Shown: positions 34,328 through 41,725 of the stretch, piece by piece
How the letters are laid out: each line of letters starts with the position of its first letter
Position numbering within the stretch: the first letter of the stretch is position 1
From: Hyphomicrobiales bacterium
GTDB taxonomy: Bacteria > Pseudomonadota > Alphaproteobacteria > Rhizobiales > Aestuariivirgaceae
NCBI GenBank assembly: GCA_025363755.1
Contig: JANYLQ010000037.1
Span: forward strand, 1 to 64,000
DNA length: 64,000 nt
Direction of reading: 5' to 3'
Program-made: the position numbers and the translations under genes
The notes under the pieces: generated by a model
The model's input: only the letters and a program-made list of their open reading frames with translations
Database searches by the model: none
What the model was told of the DNA's origin: nothing

Positions 34328-34328
34328 C

Positions 34329-34403
34329 ATGTCGAGTGAGTTCAACAATACAGGTTCTATCGCAGTGCGGATCATTGGATCTGCGGGAACAGCTTCCCTC
34401 TAG
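34329..34403 (+). CDS. 24-residue small ORF in the ohr leader
   Basis: Too short for the ORF track. It reads 'MSSEFNNTGSIAVRIIGSAG' plus four residues and then TAG. The extended ribosome site directly upstream argues that it is translated. The peptide is neutral with no Trp, Cys or repeated codons, so a simple amino-acid attenuator is not evident. Its last codons overlap a small hairpin ('gggaa' 34385-34389 with 'ttccc' 34394-34398). A strong terminator follows 40 bases after the stop, and ohr lies beyond. It may be a leader peptide, a real small protein, or the coding part of a dual-function RNA. Confidence 0.6.
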   Translation: MSSEFNNTGSIAVRIIGSAGTASL

Positions 34404-34420
34404 ACCAATCGCATTCGTGT

Positions 34421-34435
34421 AGAAACCTGGTTTCT
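34421..34435. promoter_or_regulatory. 15-bp palindrome in the ohr leader
   Basis: 'agaaacctggtttct' is a perfect 7+1+7 inverted repeat between the small ORF and the terminator. As RNA the loop would be tight. As DNA it could be an operator, for example for an OhrR-type repressor, but no ohrR gene is visible and the sequence is not a known OhrR box. Confidence 0.35.
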
Positions 34436-34440
34436 CACGG

Positions 34441-34480
34441 TAAGGGCCGCTTCGTCGAAGTGGCCCTTATTTATTTAATT
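34441..34480 (+). terminator. Rho-independent terminator between small ORF and ohr
   Basis: 'taagggccgcttcg' pairs with 'cgaagtggccctta' (13 pairs including one G-T, loop of about three), followed by 'tttatttaattt'. It would end the small-ORF transcript before ohr. Either ohr has its own start within the next 30 bases or it depends on read-through. Confidence 0.85.
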
Positions 34481-34499
34481 TGATTAACAGGAGCGTATT

Positions 34500-34925
34500 A
34501 TGAAAATTGCATACACAGCCCACGCAACAGCAAATGGCGGCGGCCGCGAAGGCTTATCCAGAACCGATGATGGAAGAGTTACAGTTACGCTCGCCACGCC
34601 AACCGAAATGGGCGGCAGTGGTAAGGGGACTAATCCTGAGCAGCTGTTTGCCACGGGTTATGCTGGTTGCTATTTGGGAGCCATGCGTTTTGCTGCTGGA
34701 AAGGCCAAGATCGATATGCCTGCCGCTGCAACGGTAAACTCTCATGTCAGCATAGGCCCACGAGATGACGGCGAAGGCTTTGGTTTGGAAGTTACTCTTG
34801 ACGTTTCGCTGCCCGGTATGAGCAAAGAAGCTGCTGAAGATTTATCCCAGCGCGGTCACGTTGTGTGCCCTTACTCGCATTCCATCAAAGGCAATGTGAA
34901 AATAACGACTAACGTCCACGTTTAA
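34500..34925 (+). CDS. ohr: Organic hydroperoxide resistance protein Ohr
   Basis: Ohr is a thiol peroxidase of the OsmC superfamily that reduces organic hydroperoxides with a Cys pair. Here they are in 'LFATGYAGCYLGAM' and 'GHVVCPYSHSIKGNV', both intact. Length is 141 residues. 'caggagcgtatt' gives the ribosome site. The gene lies downstream of a small translated leader and a terminator, so its expression may be regulated by read-through. Confidence 0.95.
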   Translation: MKIAYTAHATANGGGREGLSRTDDGRVTVTLATPTEMGGSGKGTNPEQLFATGYAGCYLGAMRFAAGKAKIDMPAAATVNSHVSIGPRDDGEGFGLEVTLDVSLPGMSKEAAEDLSQRGHVVCPYSHSIKGNVKITTNVHV

Positions 34926-35045
34926 ACTTCTCTGAAATGCAATCATGGCAGCTAAAGAATGGCCGCCATGACTGCTCTCTCTCATGTAGTCTGTCTGCGC
35001 TTTAGCATAGATAACGCAGCCAGGTATTAAGACCAACCAGATTGA

Positions 35046-35240
35046 TCAATACCTGACCTTATGACAAACCCAATGCCATCTCCCATGATGTTGATGGTGC
35101 ATGAATTTGTGGTGGTGTCGATGATGCAGATGCCAGCCATTGCGCCCGTGTCCTCGGGCTTCAGCGCCAGTGGACATTTCAAGTGTTGCAACGGTTAAAG
35201 TTGTGGCCGCAACTGCGGCTAGCGCAAGTTTCTTAAACAT
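35046..35240 (-). CDS. Small secreted His-rich protein
   Basis: A 64-residue protein with a signal peptide 'MFKKLALAAVAATTLTVATLEMSTGAEA' and a short mature part rich in His ('HLHHRHHHKFMHHQHHGRWHW'). A ribosome site 'gaagga' precedes the ATG. It ends 'VCHKVRY', recalling the C-termini of two other small secreted proteins nearby. Binding of metal ions is a reasonable guess from composition only. Confidence 0.65.
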   Translation of the reverse strand: MFKKLALAAVAATTLTVATLEMSTGAEARGHGRNGWHLHHRHHHKFMHHQHHGRWHWVCHKVRY

Positions 35241-35298
35241 TTTTCATCCTTCAATTTAAGACATTGGAGTGAATTTAATGGGTGATAACGAGCTTCTG

Positions 35299-35556
35299 TC
35301 ACCAGATTTTCGTAACACGCCCATTGCAAACCTGCGCGCGGTGCAAGTGGTGTCGCCAGATAATATTTTGAGTATGACATCTCAGAAAAACTGGACGAAA
35401 ATAGTGGTGTCGATAGACCGGAAATACCGGACCACCGAAATGCACTACAAAACCGCCGTGATGATGAACTGGCCTCGCTTCTGCGCTGGTAACGTTTGCA
35501 GCAACGCTCGCAGCAAACGCAATAGATGCCGCTGCACATAACAATATTTTACGCAT
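35299..35556 (-). CDS. Small secreted protein, conserved C-terminal 'CNG.VT' type
   Basis: An 85-residue protein with signal 'MRKILLCAAASIAFAASVAANVTSAEA' and a short His/Phe-rich mature part. The C-terminus 'HHLHRAQVCNGRVTKIW' matches that of the protein at 37103 ('HRMHKARICNGQVTRIY'), so they are paralogs. Start at 35556 because 'aggaga' sits nine bases upstream; the first ATG of the listed ORF is too close to that site. The ORF at 35219-35539 is its shadow. Confidence 0.7.
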   Translation of the reverse strand: MRKILLCAAASIAFAASVAANVTSAEARPVHHHGGFVVHFGGPVFPVYRHHYFRPVFLRCHTQNIIWRHHLHRAQVCNGRVTKIW

Positions 35557-35619
35557 AATTTCCATCTCCTAAAACACGCCCCGACTTAGAGACGCGCAAG
35601 GAATTGGAATCCGTCGTGA

Positions 35620-36186
35620 TTAAAACTTAATCGACGGGCCTTCCTCAATAATGCCGCGGTCCAATCCTAAATCAAAAAATTGACGACGGCCTAGGTTGCT
35701 GCGTCCCGCCATAAGGTTGGTAGGGAACTGCTTAATCGTTGCATTATATTCATCAACAGCAAGATTGAAGAAACGACGCGCAGCTGCAATTTTGTTTTCG
35801 GCATCGCCCAACTCATTGCGTAACGCGCGGAAATGTTCGTTGGCTTGCAGTTGAGGTGCAGCCTCTGCGGCTAAAACAATGCGGTTTAGGTTTTTGCCCA
35901 ACGCAGCTTCAGCCTGCATGCGGGCATCTGCTGTCGGCGCAGTGATCGCGGCTTGGCGGGCGAGTGCTATGGCTTCGATGGTTTTAATTTCGTGTCCCAT
36001 GAAGCCTTTCACGATTTCAAGCAGATTAGGGATCAAAGAATGGCGGTGTTTCAACTGCACATCAATATCAGCGCTGGCTTTATCGCAACGTGAATCCAAA
36101 GCTTGCATGCGGTTGAACGACATAACGGCTAGTGCGCCTGCACCCAGAGCGGCAACTCCAACGCCTGATAATAAAACCCATTCCAT
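35620..36186 (-). CDS. LemA-family protein
   Basis: A 188-residue LemA-family protein with an N-terminal membrane anchor ('EWVLLSGVGVAALGAGALAVM') and a helical bundle. Signature parts are 'ALDSRCDKASADIDVQLKHRHSLIPNLLEIVKGF' and 'RRFFNLAVDEYNATIKQFP'. I start at the ATG at 36186, which has 'ggggag' upstream, rather than the TTG at 36213. It is divergent from a pspA-like gene; both families are linked to membrane stress. The exact function of LemA is not known. Confidence 0.9.
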   Translation of the reverse strand: MEWVLLSGVGVAALGAGALAVMSFNRMQALDSRCDKASADIDVQLKHRHSLIPNLLEIVKGFMGHEIKTIEAIALARQAAITAPTADARMQAEAALGKNLNRIVLAAEAAPQLQANEHFRALRNELGDAENKIAAARRFFNLAVDEYNATIKQFPTNLMAGRSNLGRRQFFDLGLDRGIIEEGPSIKF

Positions 36187-36373
36187 GATGCCACTCCCCA
36201 ATTGAAACGCCAAAGTTGCATAGAAGTCATAAAAAGAGTCTTGAGTGGATTGGTTAAAAGAAAACTATTTTTGTCTGAACGCAGATTAACTATGCGTGCA
36301 AATGCACCCGTTAAATTAACGAGGACTAAACCTTTGGTGGTGGAATCTCGGAATCTCAATAAGGGAGTGGTCA

Positions 36374-37027
36374 ATGTCTGAAACTTTGTTTGTTCGCGTC
36401 AAGCGTATTGTAAGTGCCAACATTAATGATGTTGTCGACAATATGGAAAAAGCCCAAGCCGAAATCGTGATGAAGGAAGCCATTCGCGAAGTCGACCGTG
36501 CAACCGACGAAGTGCGCGCAGAGCTGGGCAAGGCCATGGCCAAAGGCCATCACGCCAACAGCACCATTGAGCAGACGAAAAAGAAGATTGCTGATCTATC
36601 TGACAAAGCGAAATTCGCCATCGAACAAAAGCGCGATGATTTGGCTGAAGCTGCTTTAGCGCGCCAGATTGATTTGGAAGCCCAAATTCCCGTGCTCGAT
36701 TCTGTCATCGCCGATGCGAAAACCGAGCAGGGCAAGCTGGAAGAATTTCTGGCTGCCTTGAATGGTCGCAAACGCGAGATGCAAGCTGATCTCAAATCAT
36801 TCGAAGAAGCACGCATTGCAAACGCCGCTGACGCCGCGAACATTACTAACACAACGGGCGACCGTGTAAACAAAGCTGAAGCGGTATTTGACCGTGCCAT
36901 GAAAAGCGCGTCAGGCCTTGAAGCCGTGCGTACACCGGGCACAGTTGTTAAAATTGCCGAGCTTGAACAATTGGCGCGTGCACGCTCGATTGCAGATCGT
37001 CTGGCCGATTTGAAAAAATCGGCTTAA
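36374..37027 (+). CDS. PspA/IM30-family membrane-associated protein
   Basis: A 217-residue, almost wholly helical protein of the PspA/IM30 (ESCRT-III-like) family, which binds the inner membrane and helps keep it intact. 'LFVRVKRIVSANINDVVDNMEKAQAEIVMKEAIREVDRATDEVRAELGKAMA' is the typical N-terminal part, followed by long coiled coil. No pspF, pspB or pspC gene is nearby. Expression may instead relate to the divergent lemA. A hairpin terminator follows. Confidence 0.88.
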   Translation: MSETLFVRVKRIVSANINDVVDNMEKAQAEIVMKEAIREVDRATDEVRAELGKAMAKGHHANSTIEQTKKKIADLSDKAKFAIEQKRDDLAEAALARQIDLEAQIPVLDSVIADAKTEQGKLEEFLAALNGRKREMQADLKSFEEARIANAADAANITNTTGDRVNKAEAVFDRAMKSASGLEAVRTPGTVVKIAELEQLARARSIADRLADLKKSA

Positions 37028-37052
37028 ATTACAAAGTGTATTTGCAAAATAA

Positions 37053-37084
37053 AAGCTTTGCTGCGCAGGCGCTCAGCAAAGCTT
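37053..37084. terminator. Terminator between convergent pspA-like and small secreted genes
   Basis: 'aagctttgctg' pairs perfectly with 'cagcaaagctt' (11 pairs, 10-base loop). It is followed by 'atttgattt' on the plus strand and 'ttattttg' on the minus strand, so it can serve both convergent genes. Confidence 0.75.
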
Positions 37085-37102
37085 ATTTGATTTGTCCTAA
37101 CC

Positions 37103-37396
37103 TCAATAAATTCTCGTCACTTGGCCGTTGCAAATGCGCGCTTTGTGCATTCTGTGATGATAACGGATGTTGCCGATATGACAGCTCCGGTAAGAGTGGC
37201 GGAAACGGTGATAACCACCATAATAATCGCTGTTGTAATAACCATCATTGTAATAACCTGGTGAACCAAAAAAGAAACCTAGGCCTGGCCCTGAAAAGCC
37301 ACCATGATGATAGGCTTGTGCTGATGTTGTGCTCGCAATAAGCCCAACACCAATGGTCGCCGCAGTGACAAGTGATAAAATCAATTTTTTAGACAT
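37103..37396 (-). CDS. Small secreted Gly/Tyr/His-rich protein
   Basis: A 97-residue protein with signal 'MSKKLILSLVTAATIGVGLIASTTSAQA' and a Gly/Tyr-rich mature part ('GYYNDGYYNSDYYGGYH') ending 'CNGQVTRIY'. 'aggagag' precedes the ATG. It shares its C-terminus with the protein at 35299-35556. Similar small proteins are frequent in Hyphomicrobiales, usually without known function. Confidence 0.75.
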   Translation of the reverse strand: MSKKLILSLVTAATIGVGLIASTTSAQAYHHGGFSGPGLGFFFGSPGYYNDGYYNSDYYGGYHRFRHSYRSCHIGNIRYHHRMHKARICNGQVTRIY

Positions 37397-37500
37397 TGGG
37401 ACTCTCCTATTTACATACCCGTACTAACGCAGTGGATGGCGGTTAGTTCCAGAGTGGGAGAAATCACATTCAATTTACAAAAGATTCAGTGAAGTAGGAT

Positions 37501-37962
37501 TCAACCCAACAGCGCTTTCACAATGCCGCCCACTTTTGCCATGTCCATTTGGCCAGCGTATTTGGCTTTCAGTTCAGCCATCACCTTGCCCATGTCTTTA
37601 ACGCTAGTGGCACCAACGGCAGCAATCACGCTGGCCACCGCGGCCTTGGCCTCGTCGTCATTCATTTGCTTTGGCATATAATGTTGAATGATCGCCATTT
37701 CTTCGCGCTCAGCTTGGGCCAGTTCGGGCCGTCCGCCCGCATCGAAAGCGGTAATTGAATCTTGGCGCTGTTTTACCATCTTGATAAACAGTTCCATGAT
37801 GCCTGCGTCATTGGTGAGCGCTGAATCATGGCCGTCTGATCTGCTGTTGATGTCCTTGTCTTTGATGGCCGCATTCATCAATCGCAAAGTTGCGGTGCGG
37901 CGTTTATCGCCCGCTTTCATGGCCTCTTTCATATCGGCAGTGATTTGTTCGCGCAGAGACAT
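37501..37962 (-). CDS. GatB/YqeY-domain protein
   Basis: A 153-residue stand-alone YqeY protein resembling the tail domain of the GatB amidotransferase subunit. 'MSLREQITADMKEAMKAGDKRRTATLRLMNAAIKDKDI' and 'EEMAIIQHYMPKQMNDDEAKAAV' are typical. It may assist tRNA-linked amidation, but its role is not firmly known. It is divergent from carA, the common arrangement in rhizobia, where dnaG normally follows; here dnaG lies about 15 kb away. Confidence 0.93.
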   Translation of the reverse strand: MSLREQITADMKEAMKAGDKRRTATLRLMNAAIKDKDINSRSDGHDSALTNDAGIMELFIKMVKQRQDSITAFDAGGRPELAQAEREEMAIIQHYMPKQMNDDEAKAAVASVIAAVGATSVKDMGKVMAELKAKYAGQMDMAKVGGIVKALLG

Positions 37963-38071
37963 GTTAGAACCTCATTAAAAACATGGGGAATAGGCGGATT
38001 CTGCATAAGCTGCAACCTTGACGGGGAAGGGGCCAGCCACTAACCAACTCCAAATCCCGGAGACTCAAGAT

Positions 38072-39268
38072 ATGCCCGTTAAAGCCAAGGCCAAGCCACG
38101 CCCACAATTCAGCGATTGGGACGTCGCAAAGATCACAGCCGTTCTGGTTCTTGCCGATGGCACAGTGATTGAAGGTTATGGTTTTGGCGCAGAAGGCGAG
38201 GCGGTGGCTGAAGTTTGCTTCAATACGGCGATGACCGGCTATCAGGAAATCCTCACCGATCCATCTTACGCAGGCCAGATCGTCACCTTCACATTCCCCC
38301 ACATCGGCAATGTGGGCACCAATGATGATGATGGTGAGACCATGAACCTTGCCGCATCAGCCGCCGTCAAAGGCTGCATCGTCAAAGCGCCAATAGCTGA
38401 GCCCGCAAATTACCGCGCCAAGAACCATTTCGACAAATGGCTGAAAGCGCGCGGCATCATCGGCCTATCAGGCATTGACACCCGCGAACTCACAAACCTC
38501 ATCCGCGAAAAGGGCATGCCCAATGGGGTGATCGCTCATAATGCCAAAGGCAAATTCGACATCAAGAAACTCACCGCCATGGCGAAAGCCTGGGGCGGGC
38601 TTGAAGGGCTTGATCTGGCCAAGGATGTATCGCTCACGCAAGCGGTGAACTGGGATGAGAAACTGTGGGATTGGGAAACTGGATATACAAACGGCGAAGG
38701 CAAATTTAACGTCGTGGCGATTGACTATGGCATGAAGCGCAACATTCTGCGCTGCCTCACTTCGGCTGGCTGCAAAGTCACAGTGGTTCCCGCCACCGCC
38801 AAAGCCGCCGATATTTTGGCCATGAATCCCGATGGCATATTCCTGTCCAACGGCCCGGGTGACCCTGCGGCTACGGGTGAATATGCCGTCGCGGAGATCC
38901 GCGCGTTAGTCGACTCCGGCAAACCCATCTTCGGCATTTGCCTCGGCCATCAAATGCTGGCTTTAGCACTGGGGGCCAAAACCCTAAAAATGCACCAAGG
39001 CCACCACGGCGCCAATCATCCGGTGAAAGACTACACCACGAACAAGGTGGAGATTGTATCGATGAACCACGGCTTTGCGGTGGATCGCGAGAGTTTGCCT
39101 GCGGGTGTGGTTGAGACACATGTATCACTCTTCGATGGTAGCAACTGCGGCATAGCCCTAGAAGGCAAACCCGTGTTCTCAGTGCAGCATCATCCAGAGG
39201 CCAGCCCAGGCCCACAAGATTCGCATTATTTGTTTAAGCGGTTTGTGGGGTTGATGGAGGGGGTGTGA
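38072..39268 (+). CDS. carA: Carbamoyl-phosphate synthase small subunit
   Basis: CarA supplies ammonia from glutamine for carbamoyl phosphate, used in arginine and pyrimidine synthesis. The N-terminal domain includes 'GYGFGAEGEAVAEVCFNTAMTGYQEILTDPSYAGQIVTFTFPHIGN'. The glutaminase domain has the nucleophile in 'PIFGICLGHQML' and His/Glu in 'FSVQHHPEASPGP'. The ATG at 38072 gives 398 residues; the ORF-track TTG at 38018 is not needed. The large subunit gene carB is not next to it. Confidence 0.97.
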   Translation: MPVKAKAKPRPQFSDWDVAKITAVLVLADGTVIEGYGFGAEGEAVAEVCFNTAMTGYQEILTDPSYAGQIVTFTFPHIGNVGTNDDDGETMNLAASAAVKGCIVKAPIAEPANYRAKNHFDKWLKARGIIGLSGIDTRELTNLIREKGMPNGVIAHNAKGKFDIKKLTAMAKAWGGLEGLDLAKDVSLTQAVNWDEKLWDWETGYTNGEGKFNVVAIDYGMKRNILRCLTSAGCKVTVVPATAKAADILAMNPDGIFLSNGPGDPAATGEYAVAEIRALVDSGKPIFGICLGHQMLALALGAKTLKMHQGHHGANHPVKDYTTNKVEIVSMNHGFAVDRESLPAGVVETHVSLFDGSNCGIALEGKPVFSVQHHPEASPGPQDSHYLFKRFVGLMEGV

Positions 39269-39426
39269 TCCCGAATTTTGTAGGATGTCATCGGGACAAC
39301 CCAAACAAAGATGTTAAAAGTGCGGCTTCAAACAATTATGCTTGATCGCGTGGGCAACAAAATTGGTGGCGAACCTAAAAAATTCAAACAAGTTGATTAA
39401 TATCGGAGGGAACCAAAATTCGTTCC

Positions 39427-39657
39427 TCAAGCTCGTTCCCTTGCTGCAAAGCCCGACTTGATAATTCGGTTAGAAATTTCTTGCTCTGAAAATCCTCGCG
39501 TTGGAGCTCGAAATCGATCAGGATGGTCATTAATTTCTGAAGAAACAATTTTACGGATCAACTCCGCTTTACTGACTTGCATGTGAGTCGCTTTCCTTTC
39601 CAATGCTGCCATGTCATGGTCTGAAAGTGAGATTGAAATTCGGTTTTTTGCTGTCAT
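39427..39657 (-). CDS. Ribbon-helix-helix (CopG-like) protein
   Basis: A 76-residue protein whose first 45 residues ('KNRISISLSDHDMAALERKATHMQVSKAELIRKIV') have the strand-helix-helix pattern of CopG/Arc repressors. The tail is polar. It directly follows a 55-residue membrane protein on the same strand, with nothing between them but a short overlap of starts. It could be a repressor of that pair or an antitoxin-like protein. The ATG at 39657 is preferred to the TTG at 39663. Confidence 0.7.
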   Translation of the reverse strand: MTAKNRISISLSDHDMAALERKATHMQVSKAELIRKIVSSEINDHPDRFRAPTRGFSEQEISNRIIKSGFAARERA

Positions 39658-39659
39658 TG

Positions 39660-39827
39660 TCAAAACACCTTTGCAATTTCATAGATAACAAAAGCCAACC
39701 CGAACGTTACCCCAATTTGTGCGATATGGGAGCCACCCAATGGCAGCCACTTAATCTGTCGAAACATAGCAGAAAGCACTACCAGTAAAACCTCACTGGC
39801 TCCAGCAAGTATCCAAACTTGACTCAT
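39660..39827 (-). CDS. 55-residue single-span or two-span membrane protein, not in ORF track
   Basis: Reading the minus strand from 39827 gives 'MSQVWILAGASEVLLVVLSA' and on to a TGA at 39660. There are two hydrophobic stretches, about residues 4-20 and 36-52. The ribosome site 'aggaggaatgtaa' is near perfect, which strongly supports translation although the frame is below the track's length limit. It is the first gene of a pair with the ribbon-helix-helix gene. Small hydrophobic protein plus DNA-binding protein resembles a type of toxin-antitoxin arrangement, but no known toxin family is recognised. Confidence 0.6.
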   Translation of the reverse strand: MSQVWILAGASEVLLVVLSAMFRQIKWLPLGGSHIAQIGVTFGLAFVIYEIAKVF

Positions 39828-40010
39828 TTACATTCCTCCTGCTTCGGACGACGTAAATGTTAACAAACAAACCTTAATACTTCATTAATAGTGCACCACT
39901 GTCATTAACTTTTCTCAAATGCCGAGCTCTTGGTGTAATGTGACTTATCATATTACTAGTAATATGACCGCAAGAATGTCGGTGACACCCCACAAAACTC
40001 ACTCCACCAA

Positions 40011-40043
40011 CCGTCATCCCAGCGAAAGCTGGGATCCAGCTTC
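40011..40043 (+). repeat. Left 33-bp inverted repeat of the GIY-YIG unit
   Basis: This 33-base sequence, beginning 'ccgtcatcccagcgaaagct', is repeated exactly in inverted orientation at 40373-40405. Its core is itself a short hairpin ('cccagc gaaa gctggg'), related to the palindromic repeats elsewhere in the window. It lies just past the stop of the GIY-YIG gene. Confidence 0.9.
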
Positions 40044-40048
40044 CTCAA

Positions 40049-40360
40049 CTAAAGTTGCAAGAGTATCAATTGAATCATGCAATCAACCCATTCAAGGTTC
40101 ATTTTTTCAACCGACTCAAATTTCCAATCCCGCTTCCACGCCTTCATTTGTTTCTCGCGCCGTATTGCGATTTCCATGCTTACCCTGTGTTCATACCAAA
40201 CAAGTTTCGCCAAACCATATTTTGAAGTGAACCCCGGAATCGATTTGTTTTTGTGGTTGGCAACGCGCGTCCAAAGATCGCTTGTCACGCCAATGTAAAT
40301 TGTACCGCGATAGCGGTTTGCAATGATGTAAACGGCAGGGTGCTTTTCAATGTTGCCCAT
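40049..40360 (-). CDS. GIY-YIG endonuclease-domain protein (UPF0213/URI-like)
   Basis: A 103-residue single-domain GIY-YIG protein. The two conserved elements are 'YIIANRYRGTIYIG' (Tyr11 and Tyr22), followed by Arg32 in 'TRVANHK' and the catalytic Glu57 in 'WYEHR', so the active site looks complete. It ends with 'AIRREKQMKAWKRDWK', as usual in the stand-alone family. No clear ribosome site is seen. The gene is framed by perfect 33-bp inverted repeats, five bases from its stop and 12 bases from its start, giving a compact unit of about 395 bases. Confidence 0.88.
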   Translation of the reverse strand: MGNIEKHPAVYIIANRYRGTIYIGVTSDLWTRVANHKNKSIPGFTSKYGLAKLVWYEHRVSMEIAIRREKQMKAWKRDWKFESVEKMNLEWVDCMIQLILLQL

Positions 40361-40372
40361 GAGCCTGTATCC

Positions 40373-40405
40373 GAAGCTGGATCCCAGCTTTCGCTGGGAT
40401 GACGG
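40373..40405 (-). repeat. Right 33-bp inverted repeat of the GIY-YIG unit
   Basis: Exact reverse complement of 40011-40043 ('gaagctggatcccagctttc...'). Together the pair encloses only the GIY-YIG gene. No target-site duplication is obvious by eye immediately outside (left flank 'tccaccaa', right flank 'atgattgg'). Confidence 0.9.
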
Positions 40406-40446
40406 ATGATTGGATGAACAACTATAATGTTCAACACTAAAATTAC

Positions 40447-40683
40447 CTATACACCCGCCTTCTTATTCCACTCACCCTGAAACCACGTAAACCATTTCTC
40501 GCGGTCAGCTTGTGTGTGATTGGGGTTCATCATTTTATCGCGCATTGGCGCGTGGGCGGCGTAGGTGGAGCTTGCAACGTGTTTGCCGCATTGGCTGGCC
40601 ACATCCATCGGAGTGTCGTCTGAAAATTCCATGTTGCAACCGCTCGCGTCGTTCATAATTTCTTTGCAGGTAAATGTTTTCAT
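40447..40683 (-). CDS. DUF1059-family small protein
   Basis: A 78-residue protein starting 'MKTFTCKEIMNDASGCNMEF', the DUF1059 pattern, with a Cys pair, a 'DVASQCGKHVASSTY' stretch and a Trp-rich acidic tail. Members are small, widespread and of unknown function; the Cys and His residues suggest metal binding. It stands alone, divergent from the ArsR operon. Confidence 0.8.
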   Translation of the reverse strand: MKTFTCKEIMNDASGCNMEFSDDTPMDVASQCGKHVASSTYAAHAPMRDKMMNPNHTQADREKWFTWFQGEWNKKAGV

Positions 40684-40803
40684 CGTTCCAGCCTTTCAAA
40701 TTTGATGCCTTCATTCACCACATTAAAGGGTGGCGGAACACAAAGTCAAAAACATTCAACCAATCGGTTGACAATCATTTTTGCCTAACCTATATTCAAC
40801 TTT

Positions 40804-41181
40804 ATGGTTGAATATCAAACATCACAACTCGATTCCGTCTTCCACGCCCTCGGCGACGCCACGCGGCGGCAGATGTTGGCGCAGTTGGCCAAAGGCGAGC
40901 GCACGGTTTCGCAATTGGCGGAGCCATTCGATATGTCGCTCGCTGCCGCATCAAAACACATCAAGGCATTAGAGGCCGCCGGTCTGGTCAAGCGTGATGT
41001 GCAAGGCCGCGTCCATGTGTGCAGGCTTAATGCGGGGCCGCTGGCCAATGCGCATCAATGGTTGGCCTATTATGAAATTTTCTGGACGAACCGTCTCGAT
41101 GTCTTGGAAGCGCTGCTCAAGGCCGAAGACGCCGCAAAATCAAAACCTAAACCCAAATCAAAGCCAGGAGTAAAAAAATGA
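40804..41181 (+). CDS. ArsR-family transcriptional regulator
   Basis: A 125-residue winged helix-turn-helix repressor: 'FHALGDATRRQMLAQLAKGERTVSQLAEPFDMSLAAASKHIKALEAAGLV' is the DNA-binding core. There is no metal-binding ELCVCDL motif, so it is not a metal sensor. The tail is Lys/Pro-rich. It leads an operon with two SRPBCC proteins, a very common arrangement, and overlaps the next gene by four bases. Confidence 0.93.
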   Translation: MVEYQTSQLDSVFHALGDATRRQMLAQLAKGERTVSQLAEPFDMSLAAASKHIKALEAAGLVKRDVQGRVHVCRLNAGPLANAHQWLAYYEIFWTNRLDVLEALLKAEDAAKSKPKPKSKPGVKK

Positions 41182-41717
41182 GCACCACCACAGAACAAGA
41201 TTTCGGTACCCTCGTTGCACCGCGCACCTTGCAAATGCAGCGTTTATTGCCCGGCCCTATCGAGCGAATTTGGGACTATCTCACCAAAAGCGATCTCCGC
41301 CGCCGGTGGCTGGCTTCCGGCGATATGGATTTGAAAGTGGGCGCGTCTTGTGAACTTGTATGGCATCACGATGAGACCACAACACCGCCCGGCAAACGGC
41401 CTGATTCAATGTCGTCGCCTGAATCGCACTTGCCTACTCGCATTACGCAGTGTGACCCGCCGCATAAGCTCGGCTTCATGTTCTGGAATGACACTGAAGT
41501 GGTGTTCGAACTCAAGCCCGCGGGCACCAAGGTTCTGCTCACCCTCACGCACAAAGACTTGCCAAACCGCGGCATGATGGTGGGGGTTAGCACCGGTTGG
41601 CATGCGCATCTTGATGTGCTGGCGGCGCGTCTGTCGGCCACAAAAATCGAGAATTTCTGGGATCACTGGCGCGTTTATAAGGCCGAATATGAATCCCGCA
41701 TTCCGGCGGATGCATAG
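41178..41717 (+). CDS. SRPBCC-family protein (AHSA1 domain)
   Basis: A 179-residue START/SRPBCC-fold protein with the AHSA1 pattern: 'RLLPGPIERIWDYLTKSDLRRRWLASGDMDLKVG' near the N-terminus and 'GWHAHLDVLAARL' near the end. It probably binds a hydrophobic ligand. It is coupled to the ArsR gene and followed by a second SRPBCC gene. No ligand can be named. Confidence 0.9.
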   Translation: MSTTTEQDFGTLVAPRTLQMQRLLPGPIERIWDYLTKSDLRRRWLASGDMDLKVGASCELVWHHDETTTPPGKRPDSMSSPESHLPTRITQCDPPHKLGFMFWNDTEVVFELKPAGTKVLLTLTHKDLPNRGMMVGVSTGWHAHLDVLAARLSATKIENFWDHWRVYKAEYESRIPADA

Positions 41718-41725
41718 GAGAATTG

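Noticed and set aside
35219-35539. 106-residue minus-strand ORF
   Set aside because: Frame-shifted shadow of the small secreted protein gene, which has the better start and signal peptide.
39312-39401. 29-codon plus-strand ORF after carA
   Set aside because: No ribosome site and no recognisable sequence; could be a remnant but not supportable.
40011-40405. Possible CRISPR-like or integron-like interpretation of the inverted repeats
   Set aside because: Only one pair in inverted orientation with a gene between them; no direct repeat array and no integrase.
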